A DNA stretch of 13,411 bases. Source: Pseudomonadota bacterium (GTDB taxonomy: Bacteria; Pseudomonadota; Alphaproteobacteria; Rhizobiales; Rhizobiaceae). Below are positions 1 through 7,259 of the stretch, piece by piece. Position 1 is the first letter of the stretch. Each line of letters starts with the position of its first letter. Location: contig JAEWFU010000022.1 of the NCBI GenBank assembly GCA_023388675.1, forward strand, positions 1-13,411. Reading direction: 5' to 3'. The notes beneath the pieces are model-generated. The model made no database searches, was not told the DNA's origin, and saw only the letters and a list, made by a program, of their open reading frames with translations. A program made the position numbers and the translations under genes.

Positions 1-236
1 TGCGGGGGCTTGCGGTTCCGGAAATGATCACGCGCAGCGCCTATGGCGCGGTCAACGGGTCGCTTGTTGCGCCCCTGAACCTGATGCAGGCGTTCGCGCC
101 GCTGGGTGCCGCGCTGATCTGGCAGGCGAGTGGAGGCTACGGCGCCGTGCTGGCAGCCGTGTTCGTCGGCTCGCTGACGCTGTGCGCCGGATTCTGGTTC
201 GCGGCATGGCAATCGCGCAAGGCGGGGCCGAACTGA
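1..236 (+). CDS. MFS transporter, C-terminal end (partial)
   Basis: The reading frame is open from base 3 and ends at the TGA at 234-236, so only about 77 C-terminal residues are present. They contain two hydrophobic stretches separated by a short Gly/Tyr turn (SGGYG), followed by a short basic tail (WQSRKAGPN), which is the usual look of the last two membrane helices of a major-facilitator transporter. The first ATG in frame, at 24, is internal, because the frame continues upstream in the same style. The substrate cannot be told from this fragment. The gene converges on the tmRNA gene, and its stop codon lies in a small hairpin at 235-247. Other polytopic membrane families cannot be excluded. 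Confidence 0.6.
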   Translation, partial: RGLAVPEMITRSAYGAVNGSLVAPLNLMQAFAPLGAALIWQASGGYGAVLAAVFVGSLTLCAGFWFAAWQSRKAGPN

Positions 237-247
237 CACAAGGTGTC
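235..247. terminator. small hairpin between convergent transporter and tmRNA genes
   Basis: GACAC (235-239) pairs with GTGTC (243-247) around a 3-base loop and includes part of the transporter stop codon. The stem is only 5 bp and no T-run follows on either strand, so this is a weak candidate for a shared transcription end. Confidence 0.25.
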
Positions 248-348
248 GATGGATATGGGAGAAGGTGGAGGTTTCTGTTGCCAGGTACCTCCGAACCCCG
301 CCTGAAGGTGCTAACCCACAGGGCTTAATTCGAGACTATCGCGCCGCA

Positions 349-387
349 TTAAGCAGCGAGACGTGCCTCAGCATAGTTGTCGTTGGC
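349..387 (-). other. tmRNA proteolysis-tag reading frame (ANDNYAEARLAA, stop)
   Basis: Twelve codons, starting at GCC (Ala, resume codon) and ending with TAA, encode the ssrA tag. The C-terminal LAA is the usual recognition signal for ClpXP-type proteases, and the ANDN start is typical of the family. The tag matches the one I recall for Sinorhizobium-type alphaproteobacteria. Confidence 0.93.
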
Positions 388-471
388 AACTATAAGATTA
401 GCCCGATAACGGTGGTACAATGCCGGGAAAAAGTCCGATCTTTACGCCCTCGTCGATCCTGTTTCGCCCCC

Positions 472-502
472 ATCAGCAGCCGCAGCGCGAAGCTGCGGTT
501 CC
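472..502 (-). other. internal spacer of tmRNA precursor with 7-bp hairpin
   Basis: This 31-base segment lies between the encoded CCA of the acceptor piece and the 5' end of the coding piece. It contains CCGCAGC paired with GCTGCGG around TTCGC. In permuted tmRNAs such a loop is cut out to leave two RNAs held together by base pairing; the exact processing ends are inferred here. Confidence 0.7.
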
Positions 503-589
503 TGGTGGAGGCGCCGGGTACCGCCCCCGGGTCCGAATGGTTTATTTCATCGGCCGTTTATTTCCATAGTCAGGCAAGCTGACACGCCG

Positions 590-618
590 AATATAGGAAG
601 ATGCGCCGGGAAAGGGAA
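590..618 (-). promoter_or_regulatory. candidate tmRNA promoter
   Basis: On the minus strand a TATATT -10 element (595-590) lies just upstream of the expected tmRNA start. A weak CTTCCC -35-like element sits about 18 bases further upstream. The -10 is good and the -35 poor. A start near 583-585 would fit the assigned 5' end of the acceptor piece. Confidence 0.4.
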
Positions 619-771
619 GGGGCGTTCGAGTGCCGGCGGCGCCTCCGGCTCCCCGCCGGGCCGCTTTCCACAGGGCCGGTCGAAGGGCGTCCCGATGGCA
701 ACGAATATGATGCCTGCCGGCCACCTCTCGGCTATGATCGCGCGACCTTTCGAATCGGCGGCGACAATCCC

Positions 772-1566
772 ATGCGGCAATATCTGGATCTCCTCGAACA
801 TGTGCTGGAAAACGGCGTGGACCGCGGCGACCGCACCGGGACAGGCACGCGTGGCGTCTTCGGCTGGCAGATGCGTTTCGATCTCGCCGAGGGGTTTCCA
901 GTTCTCACCACCAAGAAGCTGCACCTGAAATCGATCATCCATGAATTGCTGTGGTTCCTTGCCGGCGACACCAACGTCAAATATCTCAACGACAACGGCG
1001 TCACGATCTGGGACGAGTGGGCCGACGGGAACGGCGATCTCGGCCCGGTCTACGGCTCGCAGTGGCGATCATGGCCGACGCCCGACGGCGGCTCTATCGA
1101 CCAGATCGCCAATGTCGTCAGGGAGATACGGGAAAATCCCAATTCGCGCCGGCTGATCGTGTCGGCGTGGAACCCGGCCGAGGTGGACGTCATGGCGCTG
1201 CCGCCGTGCCACTGCCTGTTCCAGTTCCATGTCGCGAACGGCCGGCTCTCCTGCCAGCTCTACCAGCGCTCGGCCGACATCTTCCTCGGCGTGCCGTTCA
1301 ACATCGCCTCCTACGCGCTGCTGACGATGATGGTCGCGCAGGTGACAGGGCTGAAACCCGGCCATTTCGTGCACACGCTGGGTGACGCGCATCTTTATTC
1401 CAACCATTTCGACCAGGCGCGCGAGCAGTTGACGCGCGAGCCGAAGCCGCTGCCGAAGATGTGGATGAACCCGGACGTCACCGATCTCTTTGCTTTCCGC
1501 TTCGAGGATTTCCGGCTGGAAGGGTATGTCGCCGATCCCACGATCCGCGCGCCCATCGCGGTGTGA
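772..1566 (+). CDS. thyA: thymidylate synthase ThyA
   Basis: It converts dUMP to dTMP with methylene-tetrahydrofolate and yields dihydrofolate, the substrate of the reductase encoded further along the same strand. The ATG at 772 gives 264 residues, the same length as Escherichia coli ThyA, and its [12 protein letters not shown] start aligns with the family N-terminus. The frame is open further upstream to 601, but that extension has no family similarity and runs into the tmRNA promoter. Visible landmarks are Arg21 in the DRTGTGT phosphate-binding loop, the IIHELLWFL and TIWDEWAD segments, the catalytic Cys146 in [25 protein letters not shown] of the folate/dUMP site, HLYSNH, and the C-terminal RAPIAV. 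The protein is complete and ordinary. No strong ribosome-binding site is visible before the start. Confidence 0.97.
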   Translation: MRQYLDLLEHVLENGVDRGDRTGTGTRGVFGWQMRFDLAEGFPVLTTKKLHLKSIIHELLWFLAGDTNVKYLNDNGVTIWDEWADGNGDLGPVYGSQWRSWPTPDGGSIDQIANVVREIRENPNSRRLIVSAWNPAEVDVMALPPCHCLFQFHVANGRLSCQLYQRSADIFLGVPFNIASYALLTMMVAQVTGLKPGHFVHTLGDAHLYSNHFDQAREQLTREPKPLPKMWMNPDVTDLFAFRFEDFRLEGYVADPTIRAPIAV

Positions 1567-1676
1567 GTACAGCCGGGGGTTGAAGCCGGCGCGTTTCTCG
1601 CCGACAGTCGCCGCGGCTGCGGGCGTGGGCCCGGAGCAGGCGTGAGAACATCCTCGACCGGGGTGGAGATATTGGG

Positions 1677-2675
1677 ATGAAGAGACTTCTGGTGGCATTG
1701 TCGCTGATCGCCGCGACGCCCGCCTTCGCCAACGACACGATGGCCGAACTGAAGACGGGCGGGCTCGTCTTCGTCCGCTCCGACGTGGTGACGATGGAGA
1801 AGGAAGACCTCTTCATCTCGCTCGACGAGGTGAGGGTGGCCTACCGCTTCCGCAACACCTCGGATGAAGATGTCGAGGCGGTGGTCGCCTTCCCGATGCC
1901 GGACATCGAGGCCGATCCATACGGAAACGTGGCGGTGCCGAATACCAACAGCGACAATTTCCTCGGCTTCACGGTCGAAATGGACGGGCAGGCGATCACG
2001 CCCGAACTGGAGCAGAAGGCATTTGCCGCCGAGCTGGACGTGACTGAGGCCTTGATGACGGCCGGCCTGTCCCTCAATCCGTTCGCGGACGGCCTGGATG
2101 AGGCCATCGAGGCGCTGCCCGCAGAAACCAAGGCCGACTGGGTGGCGCGCGGCATGCTCTATCAGGAGAGCTATGACGACGGTTCGGGCTGGCGGGAGAG
2201 CCATTCTCCGATGTGGCGGCTGAAATCGACCTATTGGTGGCGCGCGACCTTTCCTGCAGATCGTCCGGTCGAGGTCGTCCACCGCTATCAGCCCAGCCTC
2301 GGCGGCACGGTCGCGGTGAGCTTTCTGCAGGACGGCGAGCCGCAGGAGCCGATCTTCGGCCAGTACCAGCAGAAATACTGCATGGACGACAGTTTCCTCA
2401 ACGCCGTTCGCCGCCACGCGAAGGACGCAGGCGACGGCACGCCGCCTTTCTACGAGACCTGGATTTCCTACGTGCTGACCACCGGCGCCAACTGGTCAGG
2501 CGCGATCCAGGAGTTCAAGCTGACGGTCGACAAGGGCGCACCCGAAAACCTGATCTCGTTTTGCGGCAGCGGCGTGCGCAAGGTCGGCCCCACTACCTTT
2601 GAGATGACCGCGACGGACTTCTTCCCCGAGCGGGACATCGACATCCTGATCCTGAATCGCACGGACGGCCGATGA
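1677..2675 (+). CDS. secreted DUF4424-type protein
   Basis: 332 residues, preceded by GGAG about 8 bases before the ATG. Residues 1-18 form a Sec signal peptide ending AFA, with cleavage predicted before Asn19, so the protein is expected in the periplasm. The mature part opens with NDTMAELKTGGLVF and continues with a stretch of the type MEKEDLFISLDEVRVAYRF, which I recognise as the DUF4424 family; its biochemical function is not known to me. It has many aromatic residues (for example YWWRATFPAD near 186) and exactly two cysteines, Cys235 and Cys296, which could form a disulfide. Its stop overlaps the folA start by four bases (ATGA), so the two are translated together. It lies about 110 bases after thyA, sandwiched between two folate-cycle enzymes. 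Confidence 0.85.
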   Translation: MKRLLVALSLIAATPAFANDTMAELKTGGLVFVRSDVVTMEKEDLFISLDEVRVAYRFRNTSDEDVEAVVAFPMPDIEADPYGNVAVPNTNSDNFLGFTVEMDGQAITPELEQKAFAAELDVTEALMTAGLSLNPFADGLDEAIEALPAETKADWVARGMLYQESYDDGSGWRESHSPMWRLKSTYWWRATFPADRPVEVVHRYQPSLGGTVAVSFLQDGEPQEPIFGQYQQKYCMDDSFLNAVRRHAKDAGDGTPPFYETWISYVLTTGANWSGAIQEFKLTVDKGAPENLISFCGSGVRKVGPTTFEMTATDFFPERDIDILILNRTDGR

Positions 2676-3187
2676 CCATCAAAGTAACGCTCGTCGTTGC
2701 GATCGCCGAAAATGGCGTCATAGGACGGGACGGTGACCTTCCCTGGCGGCTGTCCACCGATATGAAGCGGTTCAAGGCCACGACCATGGGCAAGCCGGTG
2801 GTGATGGGACGCAAGACGTGGGAGAGCTTTCCGAAGCGGCCGCTGCCGGGAAGGCACAACATCGTGATCACGCGTGATCGCGCGTATGAAGCCGAAGGGG
2901 CGGACGTCGCTTCTTCGCTCGACGAGGCTCTGCAAAAGGCACATGCTGGCGGTGCCGCCGAGGTTGCGGTGATCGGGGGTGGGCAAATCTACGAGCAGGC
3001 TCTTTCGCAGGCCGACAGGCTCGATGTGACCCATGTGCTCGCAGCGGTCGATGGCGATACGCGCTTTCCATCGATTGCCCCCGAAATATGGTATGTTGTC
3101 TCGGAGGAAACCTACCCGGCTGGCGAGAAGGATAGCCACGCGACGCGGCATGTGATCTATGAGCGCCGGCAGGGCTCGCGGTCGTAG
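2672..3187 (+). CDS. folA: dihydrofolate reductase
   Basis: NADPH-dependent reduction of dihydrofolate to tetrahydrofolate, regenerating the cofactor oxidised by ThyA. 171 residues, slightly longer than Escherichia coli FolA. Landmarks are the VVAIAENGVIGRDGDLPW start with the flexible active-site loop, Trp25, the catalytic acid Asp30 in WRLSTDMKRFK, the NADPH-binding MGRKTWESF (45-53) and LPGRHNIVITR, the VIGGGQIY segment (100-107), and the DGDTRFP motif near 127-133. The start overlaps the end of the DUF4424 gene by ATGA. It is chromosomal and complete, with no sign of a transferred resistance-type enzyme. Confidence 0.96.
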   Translation: MTIKVTLVVAIAENGVIGRDGDLPWRLSTDMKRFKATTMGKPVVMGRKTWESFPKRPLPGRHNIVITRDRAYEAEGADVASSLDEALQKAHAGGAAEVAVIGGGQIYEQALSQADRLDVTHVLAAVDGDTRFPSIAPEIWYVVSEETYPAGEKDSHATRHVIYERRQGSRS

Positions 3188-3190
3188 CGG

Positions 3191-3207
3191 CGCGGCGATC
3201 TGCCGCG
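3191..3207 (+). terminator. hairpin after folA
   Basis: CGCGGC (3191-3196) and GCCGCG (3202-3207) form a perfect 6-bp stem with a GATCT loop, three bases after the folA stop. No T-run follows, so termination may be partial. It separates the folate genes from the hflKC promoter. Confidence 0.35.
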
Positions 3208-3233
3208 AAAGTTCCTAACCGGCACGCATTGCG

Positions 3234-3262
3234 TTGAAAGCGAGCGATTGCGTGCCTATAAC
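3234..3262 (+). promoter_or_regulatory. sigma-70-type promoter for hflK-hflC
   Basis: TTGAAA (3234-3239) and TATAAC (3257-3262) are separated by exactly 17 bases, each with five of six consensus bases. A start near 3269 would leave a leader of about 60 bases before hflK. This suggests the membrane-protease block is transcribed separately from folA. Confidence 0.6.
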
Positions 3263-3327
3263 CCGATAACGGCAACAGGTGGCGGGAGTTCCGTCGCAGA
3301 CAGATTTGTCTAGACAAGAGGAAATAT

Positions 3328-4431
3328 ATGCCCTGGAGTAATCAGAGTGGCGGCGGCGGTCCCTGGGGCGGCGGCGGTAATGGCGGCGGCGGCGGCCCCT
3401 GGGGGCAAGGTCCGCGTGGACCCAGCGGACCGGGCAACAATCCTCCGGATCTGGAAGACATCATACGTCGCGGACAGGACCGTTTGAAGCAGGCGCTGCC
3501 GGGCGGTGGTCAGGCGAGCCCCGCGATGTTCATCCTGATTGCGGTGGCGCTTGCCGCGCTGTGGCTTTTCCAGGCCATCTATACCGTCCAGCCGGACGAG
3601 CTTGCCGTCGAACTTCGTTTCGGCAAGCCCAAGGATGAAGTCTCCGAGCCCGGACTGCATTTTCATTGGTGGCCGGTCGAAACGGTCGAAATCGCCAATG
3701 TTGCCGAAAAGCTCATCAATGTGGGTGAGGCGCGCAGCGGGACGTCGACGGGCCTGATGTTGTCGGGCGACCAGAACATCGTCGATGTGAAATTCTCCGT
3801 TGCCTACCAGATTGCCGATCCGGCTGCCTATCTATTCAACGTTTCCGATCCCGATGCGACGATGCGGCAGGTTGCGGAGAGCGCCATGCGCGAGGTGGTC
3901 GGACGCCGACCCGCGCAGGACATCTTCCGCGACGACCGCCAGGGCATCGCAGAGGCCGTGCGCGAGATCATCCAGGAGACGATCGAGAGCTACGGATCGG
4001 GTCTCGCCATCACCGCGATCTCGATCGAGGATGCGGCACCGCCGCGCGAGGTGGCCGATGCGTTCGAGGAGGTGCAGCGCGCCGAGCAGGACGAAGACCG
4101 CTTCGTCGAGGAATCCAACCAGTATTCGAACCAGCAGTTGGGTCAGGCGCGAGGCGAGGCCGCGGCCATCCGCGAAGAGGCTGCCGCTTACAAGAACCGC
4201 GTCGTTCAGGAGGCGGACGGTGAGGCCCAGCGCTTCATTTCGGTCTATGAGGAATATGCCAAGGCGCCCGATGTGACCCGCAAGCGCCTCTTTCTGGAAA
4301 CTATGGAAAACGTGCTGAAGAGCTCGAACAAGGTGATCGTGGAACAAGGTAACGGCCAGGGTGTCATTCCTTACCTGCCACTGCCTGAGCTGCGCGCGGC
4401 GCAGCCGGCCGGACAGGGAGGAAACAACTGA
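3328..4431 (+). CDS. hflK: HflK, SPFH/band-7 subunit of the HflKC complex
   Basis: With HflC it forms the large membrane complex that surrounds FtsH and limits access of membrane substrates. 367 residues. AGAGGAAA lies just before the ATG. Residues 1-45 are extremely glycine-rich and cytoplasmic, with a GGGGPWG unit occurring twice. A short acidic helix with DLEDIIRRGQDRLKQ follows, then one membrane helix (about 66-85) and the SPFH domain beginning IYTVQPDELAVELRFGK. A long charged coiled-coil region near 240-300 precedes the end. The C-terminus is a Gln/Gly-rich tail (AAQPAGQGGNN). The stop overlaps the hflC start in TGATG, so translation is coupled and the subunits are probably made in matched amounts. 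Confidence 0.95.
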   Translation: MPWSNQSGGGGPWGGGGNGGGGGPWGQGPRGPSGPGNNPPDLEDIIRRGQDRLKQALPGGGQASPAMFILIAVALAALWLFQAIYTVQPDELAVELRFGKPKDEVSEPGLHFHWWPVETVEIANVAEKLINVGEARSGTSTGLMLSGDQNIVDVKFSVAYQIADPAAYLFNVSDPDATMRQVAESAMREVVGRRPAQDIFRDDRQGIAEAVREIIQETIESYGSGLAITAISIEDAAPPREVADAFEEVQRAEQDEDRFVEESNQYSNQQLGQARGEAAAIREEAAAYKNRVVQEADGEAQRFISVYEEYAKAPDVTRKRLFLETMENVLKSSNKVIVEQGNGQGVIPYLPLPELRAAQPAGQGGNN

Positions 4432-5378
4432 TGGCAAATCGTCTTCCCTTTATTGTGATTGCCGTCGCGGTCATTCTTTTCCTCGCCTGGTCGTCGATCT
4501 TCGTGGTCAACGAGCGCCAGCAGGCAATCGTGCTGCGCTTCGGTGAGATCGTCGACGTCAAGTCGGAGCCGGGCATCTACTTCAAGGCACCGTTCGCCTT
4601 CATGGAGGCCGACAACGTTCAACTCATCGAAGATCGTGTGCTGCGCTTCGACCTGGACGACATCCGCGTGCAGGTTTCCGGTGGCCGCTTCTACGAGGTG
4701 GACGCATTCATCGCCTACCGCATCAGCGATCCGCGGCGGTTCCGTCTGGCGGTCTCGGGCAGTGTGCCGCTGGCCGAGCAGCGCCTGCGCACGCGTCTTG
4801 ATGCGGCATTGCGTCGTGTCTACGGTCTGCGCGGTTTCGAGGCGGCGCTTTCCGAGGAACGTACATCCATGATGCGCGAGGTGCGCGACCAGCTTCGTCC
4901 CGATGCCACGTCGCTCGGGCTGGAGATCGTCGATGTCCGTATCCGCCGTACCGATCTGACGGCAGAAGTCTCGCAGCAGACATACGAGCGTATGCGTGCC
5001 GAGCGTCTGGCCGAAGCCGAACGCCTGCGTGCCCGCGGCCGCGAGGCGGCGCAGCGGATCCGCGCGAGGGCGGATCGCGAAGTGGTCGAGATCACCGCGG
5101 AAGCGCGCCGTGAATCCGAAATCCTTCGCGGTGAGGGCGAGGCCGAGCGTAACGCCATCTTCGCCGATGCGTTCGCGCGGGATGCCGACTTCTTCGAGTT
5201 CTATCGCTCGATGGCCGCCTACGCTTCGGCTCTCCAGGGTTCGGGCACGACGATGCTGCTTTCGCCCGACTCGGAGTTCTTCCGCTTCTTCGGCAGCGCC
5301 GAGGGCCGTCAGCCGTCGGAGCAGGCTCCGTCCGCACCGGCGTCCGGCAACGGAGTGACCACCGGCGCAACGGACTAG
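4431..5378 (+). CDS. hflC: HflC, SPFH/band-7 partner of HflK
   Basis: Partner of HflK in the FtsH-associated membrane complex; despite the old name it is not itself thought to be a protease. 315 residues: an N-terminal membrane anchor at about 5-25, the SPFH domain beginning FVVNERQQAIVLRFGEIV, and an Arg/Glu/Ala-rich coiled coil at about 190-245 (ERLAEAERLRARGREAAQRI and onward). A segment with FFEFYRSMAAYASAL and the SPDSEFFRFF motif near the C-terminus is typical of HflC. A short Ser/Pro/Ala-rich tail ends the protein. The start shares one base with the hflK stop. Confidence 0.95.
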   Translation: MANRLPFIVIAVAVILFLAWSSIFVVNERQQAIVLRFGEIVDVKSEPGIYFKAPFAFMEADNVQLIEDRVLRFDLDDIRVQVSGGRFYEVDAFIAYRISDPRRFRLAVSGSVPLAEQRLRTRLDAALRRVYGLRGFEAALSEERTSMMREVRDQLRPDATSLGLEIVDVRIRRTDLTAEVSQQTYERMRAERLAEAERLRARGREAAQRIRARADREVVEITAEARRESEILRGEGEAERNAIFADAFARDADFFEFYRSMAAYASALQGSGTTMLLSPDSEFFRFFGSAEGRQPSEQAPSAPASGNGVTTGATD

Positions 5379-5381
5379 CCG

Positions 5382-5567
5382 GTGAGCGATCTGATCGTCG
5401 CGCTGGGGCTCGTCCTCGTTATCGAGGGCGTGCTCTATGGCGGCCTGCCGCAGCTTGCAAAGCGGCTGGCCGCCGAAGTGCTTACAATGCCCGAGCAGGC
5501 GCTGCGCGTCGGGGGGCTTGCTGCCGTCGCCGTCGGTGTTCTCATTGTCTGGTTCGTACGCGGCTGA
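5382..5567 (+). CDS. DUF2065 small inner-membrane protein
   Basis: 61 residues with a GTG start three bases after the hflC stop, consistent with coupled translation; no strong ribosome-binding site of its own is visible. Two hydrophobic helices (about 5-23 and 42-60) flank a basic/amphipathic middle containing LPQLAKRLAAEVLTMPEQALR, split here by residue numbering as roughly 22-42. That arrangement is the DUF2065 (YjeT-like) family pattern, and such genes commonly sit beside hflKC. No biochemical function is established to my knowledge; a role in the HflKC/FtsH complex is only suggested by position. Confidence 0.8.
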   Translation: MSDLIVALGLVLVIEGVLYGGLPQLAKRLAAEVLTMPEQALRVGGLAAVAVGVLIVWFVRG

Positions 5568-5581
5568 CGCGGGGTACGGGC

Positions 5582-5610
5582 TTGTGTGTGCCGACACGGC
5601 GCGTCACAAT
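5582..5610 (+). promoter_or_regulatory. possible degP promoter
   Basis: TTGTGT (5582-5587) and CACAAT (5605-5610) are 17 bases apart, each with about four consensus matches. They lie in the 145-base gap between the DUF2065 gene and degP. I saw no clear heat-shock or ECF-type promoter there, so this stays a weak candidate; read-through from hflKC is equally possible. Confidence 0.3.
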
Positions 5611-5712
5611 GGATTTACCGTTTTGATCGGCATCGGTCGCAAACGCGCCTCATTGTTGGCGACCATGCGTCCGCAGAAGCGCCGCACATCCTGATACCCG
5701 GAGACTTCCCGC

Positions 5713-7233
5713 ATGGTTTCGACGACCTTCACGTCCGCAACACGCAAGGCGCTGATAGGTGCCGCGGCCGGCGCCATCGGCGTTGCCAGTGTCTGGACGA
5801 TGCCGCCCGCCGCACACGCCCAGGCGCAGCCGCCGGTGGCGCACGGCCCGGCTTCGGTTGCCGACCTTGCCGAAGGGCTGCTCGATGCGGTGGTGAACGT
5901 CTCCACCTCGCAGAATGTCGGGGGGCGCGGCGGCCAGCGTAGCGTGCCACCTCCGGGCCTGCCGGAAGGCTCACCCTTTCAGGAATTCTTCGACGAGTTC
6001 TTCAACGAGCGCGAGGGAGACGAAGCCCCCGGCGGCAGGCGTGTCCAGTCGCTCGGTTCCGGCTTCGTGATCGACGCCGAGGAGGGCGTCATCGTCACCA
6101 ACAACCATGTGATTGCGGATGCCGACGAGATCGAGGTCAACTTCGCCGACGGCGGCAAGCTGAAGGCGGAGCTGGTCGGCACCGACCCCAAGACCGATCT
6201 GGCCGTGCTCAAGGTCGATCCGTCGCTGCGCGAGCTGACTGCGGTGGAATTCGGCGATTCGACCGCGATCCGCATCGGCGACTGGGTGATGGCCATCGGC
6301 AACCCGTTCGGCCTGGGCGGCTCGGTGTCCATCGGCATCGTGTCGGCGCGCGGGCGCGACATCAATTCCGGCCCCTATGACGATTTCATCCAGACCGACG
6401 CGGCCATCAACCGCGGCAATTCCGGCGGGCCGCTGTTCGACATGAACGGCAAGGTCATCGGCATCAATACGGCCATCATCTCGCCTTCGGGCGGGTCCAT
6501 CGGCATCGGCTTCTCGATACCATCACAGCTTGCCACCAACGTGATCGCGCAGCTTCGCGAGTTCGGCGAGACGCGGCGCGGTTGGCTGGGCGTGCGCATC
6601 CAGCCTGTCACCGACGATATCGCCGAAAGCCTCGGCATGGACAGCGCGCGCGGTGCGCTGGTCGCCGGTGTGATCAAGGGCGGTCCGGTAGACGACGGTT
6701 CGATCCAGCCGGGCGATGTCATCATCCGGTTCGACGGCAAGGATGTTCGCAACGTGCGCGACCTGCCGCGTGTGGTGGCTGAAAGCCCCGTCGGCAAGGA
6801 GGTCGAGGTCGTCGTCGTCCGCAAGGGCGAGGAGCAGACAGTCCCTGTGACCCTCGGGCGCCTGGAAGACGGCGAACGGATGACGGAGGACGGCTCGACG
6901 GAGCCGACGGAGGAGGAAGAGGCTCCGGTTGCCGCGGCCAGCGTGCTCGGCATGACCGTGGCCGAGCTCGATGACGAGGTGCGCGCCACTTACGAGATTT
7001 CGGAAGACGTCAACGGCGTGGTCGTGACCGAGGTGCAGGAAGGGTCCTACGCGCAGGAAAAGGGCGTGATGCCGGGCGACGTGATCACCGAGATCGCGCA
7101 GGAGTCGGTGTCGACGCCGAAAGACCTGATGGACCGCGTCGACGCACTCAAGGATCAGGGCCGGCGCAACGCCCTGCTGATGATTGCTTCGAAGAACGGC
7201 GAACTGCGCTTCGTCACCGTTCGCATGGATTGA
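5713..7233 (+). CDS. degP: Do-family periplasmic serine protease/chaperone (DegP/DegQ/MucD type)
   Basis: 506 residues. GGAGA (5700-5704) lies 8 bases before the ATG. An N-terminal signal region ends near AAHAQA (about residue 37), so the protein acts in the periplasm on misfolded envelope proteins. The trypsin-like domain shows the triad His132 (TNNHV), Asp162 (KTDLAVLK) and Ser237 (RGNSGGPL). The LA-loop before it carries FQEFFDEFF, typical of Do proteases. PDZ1 spans about 288-383 (RRGWLGVRIQPV onward). An acidic linker (about 384-405, rich in Glu) follows, then PDZ2 at about 408-506. It follows hflKC and the DUF2065 gene, forming an envelope quality-control block. DegP and DegQ/MucD cannot be separated by inspection. 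Confidence 0.94.
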   Translation: MVSTTFTSATRKALIGAAAGAIGVASVWTMPPAAHAQAQPPVAHGPASVADLAEGLLDAVVNVSTSQNVGGRGGQRSVPPPGLPEGSPFQEFFDEFFNEREGDEAPGGRRVQSLGSGFVIDAEEGVIVTNNHVIADADEIEVNFADGGKLKAELVGTDPKTDLAVLKVDPSLRELTAVEFGDSTAIRIGDWVMAIGNPFGLGGSVSIGIVSARGRDINSGPYDDFIQTDAAINRGNSGGPLFDMNGKVIGINTAIISPSGGSIGIGFSIPSQLATNVIAQLREFGETRRGWLGVRIQPVTDDIAESLGMDSARGALVAGVIKGGPVDDGSIQPGDVIIRFDGKDVRNVRDLPRVVAESPVGKEVEVVVVRKGEEQTVPVTLGRLEDGERMTEDGSTEPTEEEEAPVAAASVLGMTVAELDDEVRATYEISEDVNGVVVTEVQEGSYAQEKGVMPGDVITEIAQESVSTPKDLMDRVDALKDQGRRNALLMIASKNGELRFVTVRMD

Positions 7234-7259
7234 GGGAAGGGGAGCTTTCCCCTTCCTCA
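7231..7259. terminator. bidirectional hairpin between degP and the GlxA-type regulator
   Basis: TGAGG (7231-7235) plus AAGGGGA (7237-7243) pairs with TCCCCTT (7248-7254) plus CCTCA (7255-7259). This gives a 12-bp stem with one bulged G (7236) and a GCTT loop. Both stop codons are inside the stem: degP TGA at 7231-7233 and the minus-strand TGA at 7259-7257. It lacks a long T-run but is well placed to end both convergent transcripts. Confidence 0.65.

Larger units (their letters stand above)
256..585 (-). ncRNA. ssrA: transfer-messenger RNA (permuted, two-piece alphaproteobacterial tmRNA)
   Basis: tmRNA rescues stalled ribosomes with SmpB, acting as an alanyl-tRNA and then as a message for a degradation tag. 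On the minus strand the order is permuted. The acceptor piece comes first and ends with encoded CCA at 503; the coding piece starts at 471 with GGGGGCG. GGGGGCG (471-465) pairs with CGCCTCC (513-507) to form a 7-bp acceptor stem with a G-U at pair three, the tRNA-Ala identity element, followed by discriminator A and CCA. A 5-bp T-stem (CCGGG/CCCGG) abuts the acceptor strand. The coding piece has the typical GGATCGACGAGGGCG stretch, then a frame at 387-349 encoding ANDNYAEARLAA and a TAA stop. The 31-base spacer at 472-502 forms a hairpin that is presumably removed in processing. The outer ends (about 585 and 256) are estimates. All protein frames over this region, on both strands, are spurious. 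Confidence 0.93.

Noticed and set aside
265..582. 105-codon plus-strand frame and minus-strand frames over the tmRNA gene
   Set aside because: The region is fully explained by the tmRNA, and the translations have no protein-like pattern.
601..771. N-terminal extension of thyA to 601
   Set aside because: The 264-residue form starting at 772 matches the family length and N-terminus exactly; the extension is not similar to any ThyA.
1395..2417. 340-codon minus-strand frame opposite thyA and DUF4424
   Set aside because: It is a shadow of high-GC coding DNA, and both plus-strand genes there are clear.
3334..3400. Glycine-codon repeats at the hflK start as a tandem repeat or microsatellite
   Set aside because: They encode the glycine-rich N-terminus usual for HflK, so no separate element is needed.
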